A program made the translations under genes and the position numbers. This document shows positions 13,753-21,956 of a stretch of DNA of 25,099 nucleotides, piece after piece. The first letter of the stretch is position 1. Each line of letters begins with the position of its first letter. Where the stretch lies: contig DAVD01000050.1 in assembly GCA_002505405.1 (NCBI GenBank), positions 3,026 through 28,124 of the forward strand, in the 5' to 3' direction. The notes under the pieces are model-generated. The model did not search any database. It saw nothing but the letters and a program-made list of their open reading frames with translations, and was not told the DNA's origin. The DNA is from Candidatus Poseidonia alphae (GTDB lineage: Archaea; Thermoplasmatota; Poseidoniia; Poseidoniales; Poseidoniaceae).

Positions 13753-15528
13753 TTAGAGGCGGTAAGGCATATCGATATCCAATTGGACCAAATACAGTCC
13801 CGTGGAAATACAGGAAGCGTAAGTAATCCCGTCATGGTGTTCTACCGCCCAAAGGAAGGGGACCCACCCGAAGTCGTAGAAACTTGAGTCGAGGGGGGTG
13901 CCGTCTTCACCGTGAGGAAGATAGTACGCCACGGTTGCTTCCTCGTGGATAGCAACGCGGTCTTCTGATTCTGGTGCTACCAGCGTTTCAATATCAATAA
14001 TCCACAGTCCGGCGTGATAATGGGAAATGTACAGGCGGCCGTCCCAACCACCACCATGGCTCTGGTCGTTTTCGTCTGTAGTTTCAAAATAGGTGCTGTC
14101 TAAGTTGTGTGGGGAAAACAACAACCATTCATCCCCGTTGGGATGAGTTTCACAATCCTCTCCGTAGCAATGGTCTTCGGCGTACGGAATTTCCCAATCT
14201 CGTATCAGTTTGGGTTTGAATTTAAATTGGCCATCTTCCATGGTGTATTCGGTTGTGTCAATGAGATAAATGATGCCAGTTCCGACGTTTGTTGAAAGCA
14301 CTTCAACGGCCGCTGTTACAAGATGGACGGGTTCGTCGGAGTACCCAACATGGGACAAATCTACCATTTCCGGGAAGGGTTCTGCATAATGGATGTAAGA
14401 TACCCTTCCGCCGTTTTCGTTACCGGTGGTTCCGCTATCGGGTTGGCCGTCGTCGTCCATGTCGAGGAAATCCATCCACAGGCCTACTTCAGGGGCTCGC
14501 CATCGGCACATCAGTGGGTTTCCTTGACCTGCTTTACACACCGTAGCATGTACGGCGTATGCCTCTGGCGAGGTTACCGGATGAGGTACATCGGTAACAT
14601 CTCCGATGCGGAGTCCCGCCTCCCAGTAACTGCCGTAAATGAATGTATGACCGTAACGCGGGTCATTTTGGTCTTCACCGGGCCACGTTTGAACGGTCAT
14701 GTCGTGAATGTAAATCCAGCCTCCACGCGTTGTCTCCCAAGCAACTTCGTATTCGCCAACCTTGACCACGGTATGGCCAAGTCCTGCCCCAGGAACGCCT
14801 TGCAAATTACGTGCGGCTGATCCGTCCAAATTCAAGTGAGCGATGGTCACTCCACCGCACGCTTCGCCAATAGCGTCGTTGCATTGATTGTAATCGGGAT
14901 TTGCTACAAAGAGGTACCATTCACCGTTGATCATGTGGGTGTACAAATTATGCGGGCCGCTGGGGTGGTCAATGTCGTACCACGAGTCAATCCAAGTTGG
15001 ATTCGTTTTGTCGGTAACGTCGATGACCACAACGGATACCTGGCTGGGTTCGCTCCACTCACCGACGTTGGGGTCGGAATTGCCAGGGTCGACGAGTTGG
15101 TTCTGTTGAATGATGTATTCCCGGCCGTTGTATTCCAGATATTTAACGTCCAGAACCTGGGTGTTAGGGTCTTTGAAAACGCCAACGACTTCTGTGTTTT
15201 CAGGGTCGGTAACATCAACAATGTGCATGTCGTTCCAGCCTGCTAGGTAAGCATAAGTTCTGCCGTCGGGTGTTGTTGCTACTTGGACTTCGGCGTTTCC
15301 AGGAGTTGAAAGAGCGTTGTAATCGAGGAGTTCCATGTTGTCGGTGCCTGCAATGTGCTGTGATGCATTGCTGTGGTCGTGGCCTTCGTATTGGAACAGT
15401 GGATCGCCGCTCGAAGTCAAGAGTGCATTCCCTTCCTCGGTGATTTCTTCATCGCCAAGAAGAAGGCTTGTCATGGATGCTAAAAAAAGTAGAAGAAAAA
15501 TACCTAACGCTATTTCTTTCCCGTTCAT
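13753..15528 (-). CDS. Membrane-anchored LVIVD-repeat beta-propeller protein
   Basis: The 591-aa surface protein has an N-terminal hydrophobic helix (about 6-25), an uncleaved anchor or signal peptide, then a short His-rich segment GHDHSNASQH. Many beta-blade units of the LVIVD type follow (for example MHIVDVTDPENTEVVG, VVVIDVTDKTNPTWID and LWIIDIETLVAP). Such repeats usually fold into propellers that bind other proteins or ligands. Cys pairs (DHCYGEDCETH) and Asp-rich loops DMDDDGQPDS suggest disulfides and calcium binding. No enzymatic motif is seen. It is the first gene of a likely two-gene operon with the Sco1-type protein, so it may act in extracytoplasmic metal or redox handling. Confidence 0.85.
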   Translation of the reverse strand: MNGKEIALGIFLLLFLASMTSLLLGDEEITEEGNALLTSSGDPLFQYEGHDHSNASQHIAGTDNMELLDYNALSTPGNAEVQVATTPDGRTYAYLAGWNDMHIVDVTDPENTEVVGVFKDPNTQVLDVKYLEYNGREYIIQQNQLVDPGNSDPNVGEWSEPSQVSVVVIDVTDKTNPTWIDSWYDIDHPSGPHNLYTHMINGEWYLFVANPDYNQCNDAIGEACGGVTIAHLNLDGSAARNLQGVPGAGLGHTVVKVGEYEVAWETTRGGWIYIHDMTVQTWPGEDQNDPRYGHTFIYGSYWEAGLRIGDVTDVPHPVTSPEAYAVHATVCKAGQGNPLMCRWRAPEVGLWMDFLDMDDDGQPDSGTTGNENGGRVSYIHYAEPFPEMVDLSHVGYSDEPVHLVTAAVEVLSTNVGTGIIYLIDTTEYTMEDGQFKFKPKLIRDWEIPYAEDHCYGEDCETHPNGDEWLLFSPHNLDSTYFETTDENDQSHGGGWDGRLYISHYHAGLWIIDIETLVAPESEDRVAIHEEATVAYYLPHGEDGTPLDSSFYDFGWVPFLWAVEHHDGITYASCISTGLYLVQLDIDMPYRL

Positions 15529-15585
15529 GTATGTCTCATCGGGTTCGTCCGTTTGGTCTTTATGACTTGGTGGGTGTCGGTGGTC

Positions 15586-16263
15586 ATGGGCAAAGAGTGG
15601 ATGGGGGTTGCTGTTGCCGCCCTCTTAGTTGCAGTTTTATCCTCAAGTCCTGTTCATGCACACGAGCAGCAAACCCTGACGATTATTCTCAATGATGAGG
15701 GTGCGGTGGTCGGAAATATTTCGGACTCTGCTTTTGTTCAAGGAAATGCTGTATGGTTCAAAATGCACGATACGACTGAAAATGCTACCATGCAGATCGG
15801 TATTGATTTGAACGCCGATGGTGTTCTTAATGCTTCAGTGGACTTCATTTCATCAACCATTGTAGAGTCGTGTGACTTGGACGATAATGGCTCATTAATC
15901 GATGAAACATGTGAAGTCTCTGCAATCTATGCTTTCCCGTCAAATGCTACGGTTGGAACATATCAATACTGGGTCATGAGGGACGTCAACAACATGACCA
16001 CGAATTGGACGTATGAAATTCAGGTGTTCGAAGACATTCATGATGATGGGGGGCCTTCTCCAGGCGATTGCTTCGGTGCTGGCTGTGATGATGTTCTTGT
16101 GGATGCTTTGGATGAAGGTGAGGGTGCAAGCGACGGTTTTTCTCAAGATGATTTGGTGAAATTAACCGCCGCCATCGCTGGAATTGCAGTCGTTTTCCTT
16201 ACGCGTTCAATACTGCGTGAACGAAACGTGGAGTACGAGCCCAAACGATTTGAAGAGGAATGA
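15586..16263 (+). CDS. Secreted protein with C-terminal membrane anchor, unknown function
   Basis: The 225-aa product has a classic signal peptide from the ATG at 15586 (hydrophobic run VAVAALLVAVLSSS, AHA-type cleavage before HEQQ). A beta-rich extracellular domain follows with several glycosylation sequons and an Asp/Asn-rich loop DLNADGVLNASVD resembling a calcium loop. An acidic linker, then a C-terminal helix LTAAIAGIAVVFLTRSI with a basic RERN stop-transfer tail, complete it. ATGs or TTGs at 15562 and 15553 would extend the N-terminus but weaken the signal peptide. It is divergent from the LVIVD gene and upstream of the second M28 peptidase. I do not recognise a family. Confidence 0.72.
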   Translation: MGKEWMGVAVAALLVAVLSSSPVHAHEQQTLTIILNDEGAVVGNISDSAFVQGNAVWFKMHDTTENATMQIGIDLNADGVLNASVDFISSTIVESCDLDDNGSLIDETCEVSAIYAFPSNATVGTYQYWVMRDVNNMTTNWTYEIQVFEDIHDDGGPSPGDCFGAGCDDVLVDALDEGEGASDGFSQDDLVKLTAAIAGIAVVFLTRSILRERNVEYEPKRFEEE

Positions 16264-16351
16264 ATCAACCTTCGATGAGAGGGCATTGTACATCGTCCAC
16301 GATTTCAATGATATGATTTGAAAACAGATTTCGTTTGTTCTTTATTCTCAA

Positions 16352-16435
16352 GTGAGAGGGTTGGCCTTTGCTTTTGTTTCGCATGTTCTCATGTTTACAT
16401 TGGTCCTGTTCCTCTATCAAAGAATCGGTCCGTAG
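16352..16435 (+). CDS. Possible 27-residue hydrophobic micropeptide
   Basis: Within the 211-bp gap before the second M28 gene, a GTG-initiated frame encodes a short strongly hydrophobic peptide containing GLAFAFVSHVLMFTLVLFLY and a polar QRIGP end, which would span a membrane once. The frame is open upstream to 16322. There is no convincing ribosome-binding site, so it may be chance. Confidence 0.2.
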   Translation: MRGLAFAFVSHVLMFTLVLFLYQRIGP

Positions 16436-16474
16436 AAGCGCAGGACTTGAGAAGGTGAACCGTTACGCAAGGTC

Positions 16475-18202
16475 ATGGTGGGTATCCGTGTCAGCCAAGC
16501 ATGCTTTCTGGTTTTGCTTATGATTTCTGCACCACTCTCCGGGTGTTTTGGTGAAGATGACTCCGGTGGGCTCGTCGCAGCTTCTGATGTAACCATCACT
16601 CCAAAGGTTCTCGTGGGTGGCTCCTTTCAACCCGTGACCGTTGCTGCAGGTGAAGACATGTCTGTATTCCTTCCATATCTTGTCATTGATGAAGAGACTG
16701 GATATGTCGCAAACTCAACCGTTTTAGATTTGAGAAAGGGCGATTCGGTGCAACTTTCTCTCCTTGCGCCACCAAGAGCAGGTCTTGCCGTTGCTCTTCT
16801 TGGTGAATATGGACGCGACTCTTGGCCTATTAGAGATGCAAATGAGTCGTGGGCGTCTTGGTTCTCCGACGGCGGTCATTTGAGTGCCGATGGTGGTGCT
16901 GTAAAGCGAAGCGGTAACGGGACGGGGTTGTTTAATGCAAGTTCCACAACTGGCGGAGCCGCTAATATCGTGACCCTTGTTGTTGAGCGTCCAAACGCTC
17001 CTGCTTACAGTTCTGATGAAGGTGGGCGTCACTCAACCGGTCTTGTCAGCGGTCGAACCACGTACAATTATCTCCATCACATCACCGATGAAACGCCAGA
17101 CCCTCTGGACCTGACCGATGGTGCTGTTGGGTACTTGAATCGGTGGGCTGGACAGGGGAATACCGCCTATGAAGCGGGTGCTGTCTATCTTATTGACAAG
17201 TTGGAATCGTTCGGGCTGATGGTTGACACACAGCGCTTTGAATTCACTGATGTATTCGGCAATCAGAATCCAGAATCGTACAACATCTGTGGGTTTCGCT
17301 ATGGTAGTGAAGTTCCAAATGAATGGATGGTGTTCGGCGCTCACTTTGATGTTGCCCCCCCTGCAAATGTTTTGCTGGTTGACCCTCACATTACCGGAAC
17401 CCGAACCTACGGCACTGGTGTTGGAGCCTACGATAATTCAGCGGGCACAAGCATGGTATTGACCGTCGCTGAAGCGATGTCTGGCTACGATACTCGGCGA
17501 ACAATGGTGTTCTGCTTTTGGTCGGGTGAAGAAGGTGGAAAGCGTGGTAGTGATTACTGGACTGATTATTACGTCAAAGAGGACAATCCCGATGTTACTG
17601 TTACCAATTACATCAACCTGGATATGGCGGGCGTGAATTGGCCCGGTGGCGGCGGCGCCCCTCACGGCGACCCTGCAACTGAGATCGACCCGGATGGCTA
17701 TCCTAAGGATGAGGAAGTTTGGCCAATGCGGGTTTATCTTGGCCCGTCCCTCGATCACGACGTCATCAACCAACCGGAAATGGTTGGGCTCACGCTTTGG
17801 ATCGGAGCAGATGCGATCGGTGTGGAGCAGCAACAGAGTGTTTTGGTTGGTGAAGGATTTGCAGAAGATACCTGGAAGGTTGACGATTGGCTGGAGCGAG
17901 GAAAGCCTGAGATTGTGGTTTACGAAGATGTTACCGCTCGTTCTGACCATGCGAGTTTCCAAGCGAACCTGGGCACGGTGACGTTAGGCTTCGGCGGTCT
18001 TGTTGACGGTTATTGGTGCTATCACCAAACCTGTGATACTCTCGAGGAGATGGAAATTTGGATGGACACCACTGGAAAGGGGTACGGCGAAGAACATTCA
18101 GGAACTTCAAACCTTGTTGACAGTCTTGACATCATCACGTGGTGGGCTGCGTACAGTTTCTTCCACCTGGATGAGAAGCCCGTTACCAACGCTTACCTTT
18201 GA
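16475..18202 (+). CDS. M28-family zinc aminopeptidase lipoprotein (paralogue 2)
   Basis: The 575-aa exported peptidase has the lipobox LSGC (Cys24) followed by FGEDDSGG, nearly the same as paralogue 1. The catalytic set is complete: His290 (GAHFDV), Asp320 (GAYDNSAG), Glu352/Glu353 (SGEEGG), Asp383 (NLDMAGVN) and His492 (RSDHASF). The N-terminal beta domain (VFLPYLV, PPR..., ESW) also parallels that of paralogue 1. Extra Gly/Pro/Asp-rich sequence at about 390-415 (WPGGGGAPHGDP) is absent from paralogue 1 and may form a loop near the active site. The ATG at 16475 sits right before a normal signal peptide. Its stop codon lies inside a hairpin shared with the convergent M50 gene. Confidence 0.93.
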   Translation: MVGIRVSQACFLVLLMISAPLSGCFGEDDSGGLVAASDVTITPKVLVGGSFQPVTVAAGEDMSVFLPYLVIDEETGYVANSTVLDLRKGDSVQLSLLAPPRAGLAVALLGEYGRDSWPIRDANESWASWFSDGGHLSADGGAVKRSGNGTGLFNASSTTGGAANIVTLVVERPNAPAYSSDEGGRHSTGLVSGRTTYNYLHHITDETPDPLDLTDGAVGYLNRWAGQGNTAYEAGAVYLIDKLESFGLMVDTQRFEFTDVFGNQNPESYNICGFRYGSEVPNEWMVFGAHFDVAPPANVLLVDPHITGTRTYGTGVGAYDNSAGTSMVLTVAEAMSGYDTRRTMVFCFWSGEEGGKRGSDYWTDYYVKEDNPDVTVTNYINLDMAGVNWPGGGGAPHGDPATEIDPDGYPKDEEVWPMRVYLGPSLDHDVINQPEMVGLTLWIGADAIGVEQQQSVLVGEGFAEDTWKVDDWLERGKPEIVVYEDVTARSDHASFQANLGTVTLGFGGLVDGYWCYHQTCDTLEEMEIWMDTTGKGYGEEHSGTSNLVDSLDIITWWAAYSFFHLDEKPVTNAYL

Positions 18203-18215
18203 TTCATCGAATCAA
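18199..18215. terminator. Bidirectional hairpin across two convergent stop codons
   Basis: TTGATTC at 18199-18205 pairs perfectly with GAATCAA at 18209-18215 around a 3-nt loop. The rightward M28 stop (18200-18202) and the leftward M50 stop (18204-18206) both lie in this stem-loop. It could limit read-through from either side. Confidence 0.5.
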
Positions 18216-19184
18216 GTTTGAAACCGGTCCCGCAACGGTCAACAGCAACCCTGTGGGCGTCCAATATCCAAGGAACATGGTGAGCAAAGGAACGGCAAAG
18301 ATGAGGATGACAACGTAGAATGCGGTCTCGTTCCAATCTTTGACCTTCAGCCCATCAAGGGGTCCAAACGGCAACATGTTGAACAACCCCAAGAAGAGAT
18401 TTGCACCAAGCCAATACACGCCAACATCGATGATCATGGCTTGCCACACAAGACTACCATCAAGCAAATACCCTTGTCCAAATCCTTGAGTTGTGATTCC
18501 GGTTGGAAGAGTTTCAAACGCTCCTGACAAACCAAGTACGATGCCCCACAGTGGAATACCGATGATGAAAAGGCCGAGGTTGGTCAATGGCCCAGCGACG
18601 GCAATGTGCCCGTTTTGTCGCCGAGTCACCATTCCCGCAACCATAACTGCCCCCGGTGCCATGAAGAGAAAGCCGAGAAGGAGGGCGAGGAATATGCCCA
18701 TCTGCAATCCTTTGGGGTCGGCTCTGAATTCTGCCCAGCAACCGTTCTTCTTGGCTACCAGTTTGTGACCGATTTCATGAAGGAGGAAGGCCGGCCCAAT
18801 GGCCACAAACATCACCGGCATCGAGAGTAAAAGGTAGACCGTCCATTTGGTGAGGCCGAGAGAACCCAGTCCTGATATGCCCCCCACAGACATGAAGCCG
18901 AGTGCGAGAGTAAACGCGCCCATGGCTTGGCGCAAGTGTGCTTTTTCTTCCTTACTGAAATGCCACAGTGGGCCTGCATGGTGTGCTGGCGGTCGCCACT
19001 GGGACTGGCCAAAGAATTGTGCAAACGCAGGTGGTAGTTGGCTTCCGGGTGATTTCGTGTCGAAATGAATGGTTCCTTGGTCATCGGTGCGCTGGTGGAT
19101 GTGTCGGACTCGAGATGTTGAGTTGTATGATGAGGAAAACGGATCGTCATCAATGAGGTCGGCTCTTGAATCTCTGCGCCTCAT
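18204..19184 (-). CDS. M50-family (site-2-protease-like) membrane zinc protease
   Basis: The 326-aa product has a soluble N-terminal extension of about 85 residues rich in charged residues and His, then about six transmembrane helices. The metal site is HEIGH (His136, Glu137, His140) inside a helix. The second metal motif, Asp277 in MLPFGPLDG, is the usual third ligand of site-2 proteases. PDZ domains are absent. Such enzymes cut membrane-embedded substrates, often in stress signalling. The start at 19184 leaves only 12 bp to the divergent gene, so it may be leaderless with overlapping promoters, or the true start is different. It converges with the second M28 gene with a 1-bp gap. Confidence 0.9.
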   Translation of the reverse strand: MRRRDSRADLIDDDPFSSSYNSTSRVRHIHQRTDDQGTIHFDTKSPGSQLPPAFAQFFGQSQWRPPAHHAGPLWHFSKEEKAHLRQAMGAFTLALGFMSVGGISGLGSLGLTKWTVYLLLSMPVMFVAIGPAFLLHEIGHKLVAKKNGCWAEFRADPKGLQMGIFLALLLGFLFMAPGAVMVAGMVTRRQNGHIAVAGPLTNLGLFIIGIPLWGIVLGLSGAFETLPTGITTQGFGQGYLLDGSLVWQAMIIDVGVYWLGANLFLGLFNMLPFGPLDGLKVKDWNETAFYVVILIFAVPLLTMFLGYWTPTGLLLTVAGPVSNLIR

Positions 19185-19196
19185 GAAGGATGGTTG

Positions 19197-19976
19197 ATGC
19201 CGTTCACTTTGAATCCTCGTGTCCGAGGGTTCATGTGGTTGAGAGGTTTCGTCCTGATTGCGATTCTCATGTCAATGCCACGCAAAGCGATGAAGGAGCT
19301 TGGGTTCCAGGCTTGCTGTTTGTGGTGCGACGCCCCGGATGATGCAGGTGCGACGCGCTGTGGCCCCTGTATTAATCACCACAGGAACGTGAGGGAAACC
19401 ATTGCAGCAAGTCCGCCAGATGACCCTTTGTTCCAGTTAGCGAAGGAAATCATGGCGTTTGCGGCCTCCCCTCATCGCCACGACCACGATGAAGTCCACG
19501 GTGGTATTTTACGAGAACAGCAGCGGTTGGCTGCGGGATTACAAGAACCTGTTCCGCTCCCAACGTCAGAAGAAGTTGGAGATTTGTTCGCACAACAGAA
19601 GACTGTGAATAAGGAAAGTCTCATCCAACAAATCGGCAATAAGAATCCATGGAAGGACCGTGCTCCTTCAGTTGAAGTTGCTCGTATTTTAGGCCAAGAG
19701 GCTTGGGACAGTGATGCGTTGGCCGAGGACGCAAACTACGGTGCAAGAACGGTTCCTAGTGTCCCTATTCAGCCGGTCAACCGAGAGGAGCGGCTTGGAG
19801 AAGATACGGCGCTAACCGACCGCGTTCAAGCAGCTGCCCAAACATCTTCCATGGACGATGAAGCCGCTGAAATCTTTGAAGAAATTGAGTTTAAGCGTCG
19901 GCAAAGTGAACGTAAAGAACTGAAATCTACTTTGAGCGACATCAAAAAATTAGTTGATGACGATTTGGAATTCTGA
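19197..19976 (+). CDS. Zinc-ribbon protein with a disordered coiled C-terminus, unknown function
   Basis: The 259-aa product has a hydrophobic start (FMWLRGFVLIAILM), then a four-Cys zinc-binding motif (CLWC, about 15 residues, CGPC). A long polar, largely disordered region follows, ending in a charged helix FEEIEFKRRQSERKELKS. I do not recognise a family. AAGGA seven nt upstream supports the ATG at 19197; ATGs at 19269, 19275 and 19290 would remove the hydrophobic start and make it a soluble zinc-finger protein. It is divergent from the M50 gene. Its stop TGA touches the TCA of the convergent AlaX gene with no gap. Confidence 0.65.
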   Translation: MPFTLNPRVRGFMWLRGFVLIAILMSMPRKAMKELGFQACCLWCDAPDDAGATRCGPCINHHRNVRETIAASPPDDPLFQLAKEIMAFAASPHRHDHDEVHGGILREQQRLAAGLQEPVPLPTSEEVGDLFAQQKTVNKESLIQQIGNKNPWKDRAPSVEVARILGQEAWDSDALAEDANYGARTVPSVPIQPVNREERLGEDTALTDRVQAAAQTSSMDDEAAEIFEEIEFKRRQSERKELKSTLSDIKKLVDDDLEF

Positions 19977-20741
19977 TCAGCGTTCTTCCATCATCGGTTG
20001 GCGTACTCGTTCTGGAAGGTGGAGGTTGTAACTCACGCGCTGTGTACCTTTTCCTTTTGATTTCTTGCCTAGGATTTGAATATGGCCTATTTCCTTTAGA
20101 TTGGATACGTGGGTTCCAGCACACGGGCACATGTCGACCTGTTTCCCGATTTGAACGACGCGTAAATCCTTGACCGACGCGGGCAGAAGGTCCATATTGG
20201 TTCGTTCGGGGGGCATGATGTCATTGATTTGTCCCCGTGTCATTACAGAATCGGTGACTTCAAGGCCCTCGTCAATTCTAAGATTGACTGCCTCAGTCAT
20301 GGTATTCAACATTGATTCATCGAATGAAATTGGGTTAAAATCAATGCGGGACCGGTCGGCATGGATTTGATTTCCAACGGTGCGCGCTCCGTTGAACAAT
20401 TCATACACCAGCCCGCTAACAAGGTGTTGGGCTGTGTGCATTCGCATGTGCGCATATCGCGTTTCCCAATCAATGGATCCTTTGACTTCGTCTCCTGCAG
20501 TCAGTTGGTGGTCTTCTCCTATCGTGTGTTCAACGTTTGTTCGACCCCGAACTTCGGTAACGGACAGTGGGCCATTTGGCCCGTTTAGCGTGCCCGTATC
20601 CCAATGTTGACCTCCACCAAGCGGATAGAAGAGGGTTCGATCAAGGACGACTGATGTGTCGGTTGCTTCAATAACGGTGGCCCGGAAATTTTGGAAATAG
20701 CCAGCTTCTATGCTTTCCAAATACAACTTCTCGGTTGACAT
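19977..20741 (-). CDS. alaX: Alanyl-tRNA editing protein AlaX-M
   Basis: The 254-aa freestanding homologue of the alanyl-tRNA synthetase editing domain removes Ser (or Gly) wrongly attached to tRNA-Ala. The N-terminal Gly-rich YPLGGGQ segment marks the M type. Zinc-binding residues of the catalytic domain are visible as HTAQH (His102 and His106 from this start) and CPCAGTH (Cys207 and His211). A basic KKSKGKGTQR stretch near the C-terminus could contact tRNA. The ATG at 20741 is preferred to one two codons upstream. It follows the desaturase by 30 bp on the same strand and may be its last operon partner, with no obvious functional connection. Confidence 0.93.
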   Translation of the reverse strand: MSTEKLYLESIEAGYFQNFRATVIEATDTSVVLDRTLFYPLGGGQHWDTGTLNGPNGPLSVTEVRGRTNVEHTIGEDHQLTAGDEVKGSIDWETRYAHMRMHTAQHLVSGLVYELFNGARTVGNQIHADRSRIDFNPISFDESMLNTMTEAVNLRIDEGLEVTDSVMTRGQINDIMPPERTNMDLLPASVKDLRVVQIGKQVDMCPCAGTHVSNLKEIGHIQILGKKSKGKGTQRVSYNLHLPERVRQPMMEER

Positions 20742-20771
20742 AACCATTCGTAGAAGCGGTCGTTGATGGTA

Positions 20772-21869
20772 TTAACTCTCTGTGGGTTGAAGTTCACCGT
20801 GGGAAAAATCTTCGATTTTGTTAGCGTTGCCTTGTTCTGAGCCATCAATAACGATTGAGGGGGTCTTCCATGCTGTGTGAAGTGCGACCGTCGAGCGCCA
20901 TAGAGCTCGGAAAAAGCCAACTTCTTCATATTCCCAGCCTCGCTCTTCTGCATACTCTTTAACGAGCGGTGATGCTTTTGGAAGATTGAAGTGGGATAGT
21001 GCGGGGAGAAGGTGGTGTTCTATTTGGTAGTCAAGTCCAACAAAGAAAAACGAACCGATTGGCCCAAATTTAATCCGACGAGCAGTTTCAATTTGTAAAC
21101 GCCAGTTCTGGTCGTACTCGGTAATGACGGGACGTCCTGCATGCCCAACGATGAAAATTGCCGTGAGGCATGTACCGACCAATCCCCAGAGGAGGACATA
21201 GAAACCAATCGTTGCCTGCCATGATAGACCAAAGGCAACTGGCAAGACCAACCAGAGGATGAAGTGAACAATGATGAGGGATGTATCAAGAAGCCAAATT
21301 TTTGTGATTCGCTTTTTCTTCTTTGATTTGAAAGGTTTTGTGGCGATGTACTTCAATCCGTCAAATCGCATTAAATGGCCAACGAGAAGAGAAATTGGCC
21401 AGAACGTCCATCCTTGCAAATAGCGCTGGAAAAACCTACGGACCGGTCCACTGGTCTTGTATTCCTCTTCGCTGAAGGTGAAAGGCCACGAGTGAATGTC
21501 TGGATCTTTGTTGATGACGTTCGGATGAGCATGATGTTTTACATTGTGCTTTTCACGCCAGTATTCCATTGAAAGACCTGCGAAAAGCGGGAATACAATG
21601 GCGGCAAGTGATGTGTTTCCCGCCTTGGACTGACAAGCAGAAGAGTGAACGCCTTCGTGGCCAGTCATAGCGAGTGTTGTTGAAAACAACGCTGTGATTG
21701 GAATAAGTAGAAGTCCAAATTTGAGCGGGAGATAGATGTGGGCGCTGTACAATATCCCGACAATTCCAAGGAGAGAGATGACCTTGGCCCAGGACTTTGC
21801 CGTAGGTTTGTCGAGTAGATTTTTCTCCTGAAGTTTTTTTCTTAAATCTGCCATTGGATGTGTTGCCAT
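20772..21869 (-). CDS. Membrane fatty-acid desaturase (front-end/DesA type)
   Basis: The 365-aa di-iron membrane enzyme would introduce a double bond into an acyl chain. The three histidine boxes are intact: HEGVH (71-75), HNVKHH (108-113) and QIEHH (282-286). Q in place of H at the third box is typical of front-end (delta-5/delta-6-like) desaturases. Four or more hydrophobic helices lie around them. There is no fused cytochrome b5 domain, so electrons must come from another protein. The ATG at 21869 is chosen because a GGGGGA tract lies upstream at proper spacing; 21884 and 21854 are possible. It follows the ferredoxin/flavoprotein pair on the same strand, about 87 bp after the flavoprotein stop. 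Confidence 0.92.
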   Translation of the reverse strand: MATHPMADLRKKLQEKNLLDKPTAKSWAKVISLLGIVGILYSAHIYLPLKFGLLLIPITALFSTTLAMTGHEGVHSSACQSKAGNTSLAAIVFPLFAGLSMEYWREKHNVKHHAHPNVINKDPDIHSWPFTFSEEEYKTSGPVRRFFQRYLQGWTFWPISLLVGHLMRFDGLKYIATKPFKSKKKKRITKIWLLDTSLIIVHFILWLVLPVAFGLSWQATIGFYVLLWGLVGTCLTAIFIVGHAGRPVITEYDQNWRLQIETARRIKFGPIGSFFFVGLDYQIEHHLLPALSHFNLPKASPLVKEYAEERGWEYEEVGFFRALWRSTVALHTAWKTPSIVIDGSEQGNANKIEDFSHGELQPTES

Positions 21870-21956
21870 AGACTGTTCCCCCATCAGACGCTAAGTGTCT
21901 TCAAAACCAATGGCCGCGTCCTTCACCTATCAAAGTGGTGTTGCTAACTACACTAA

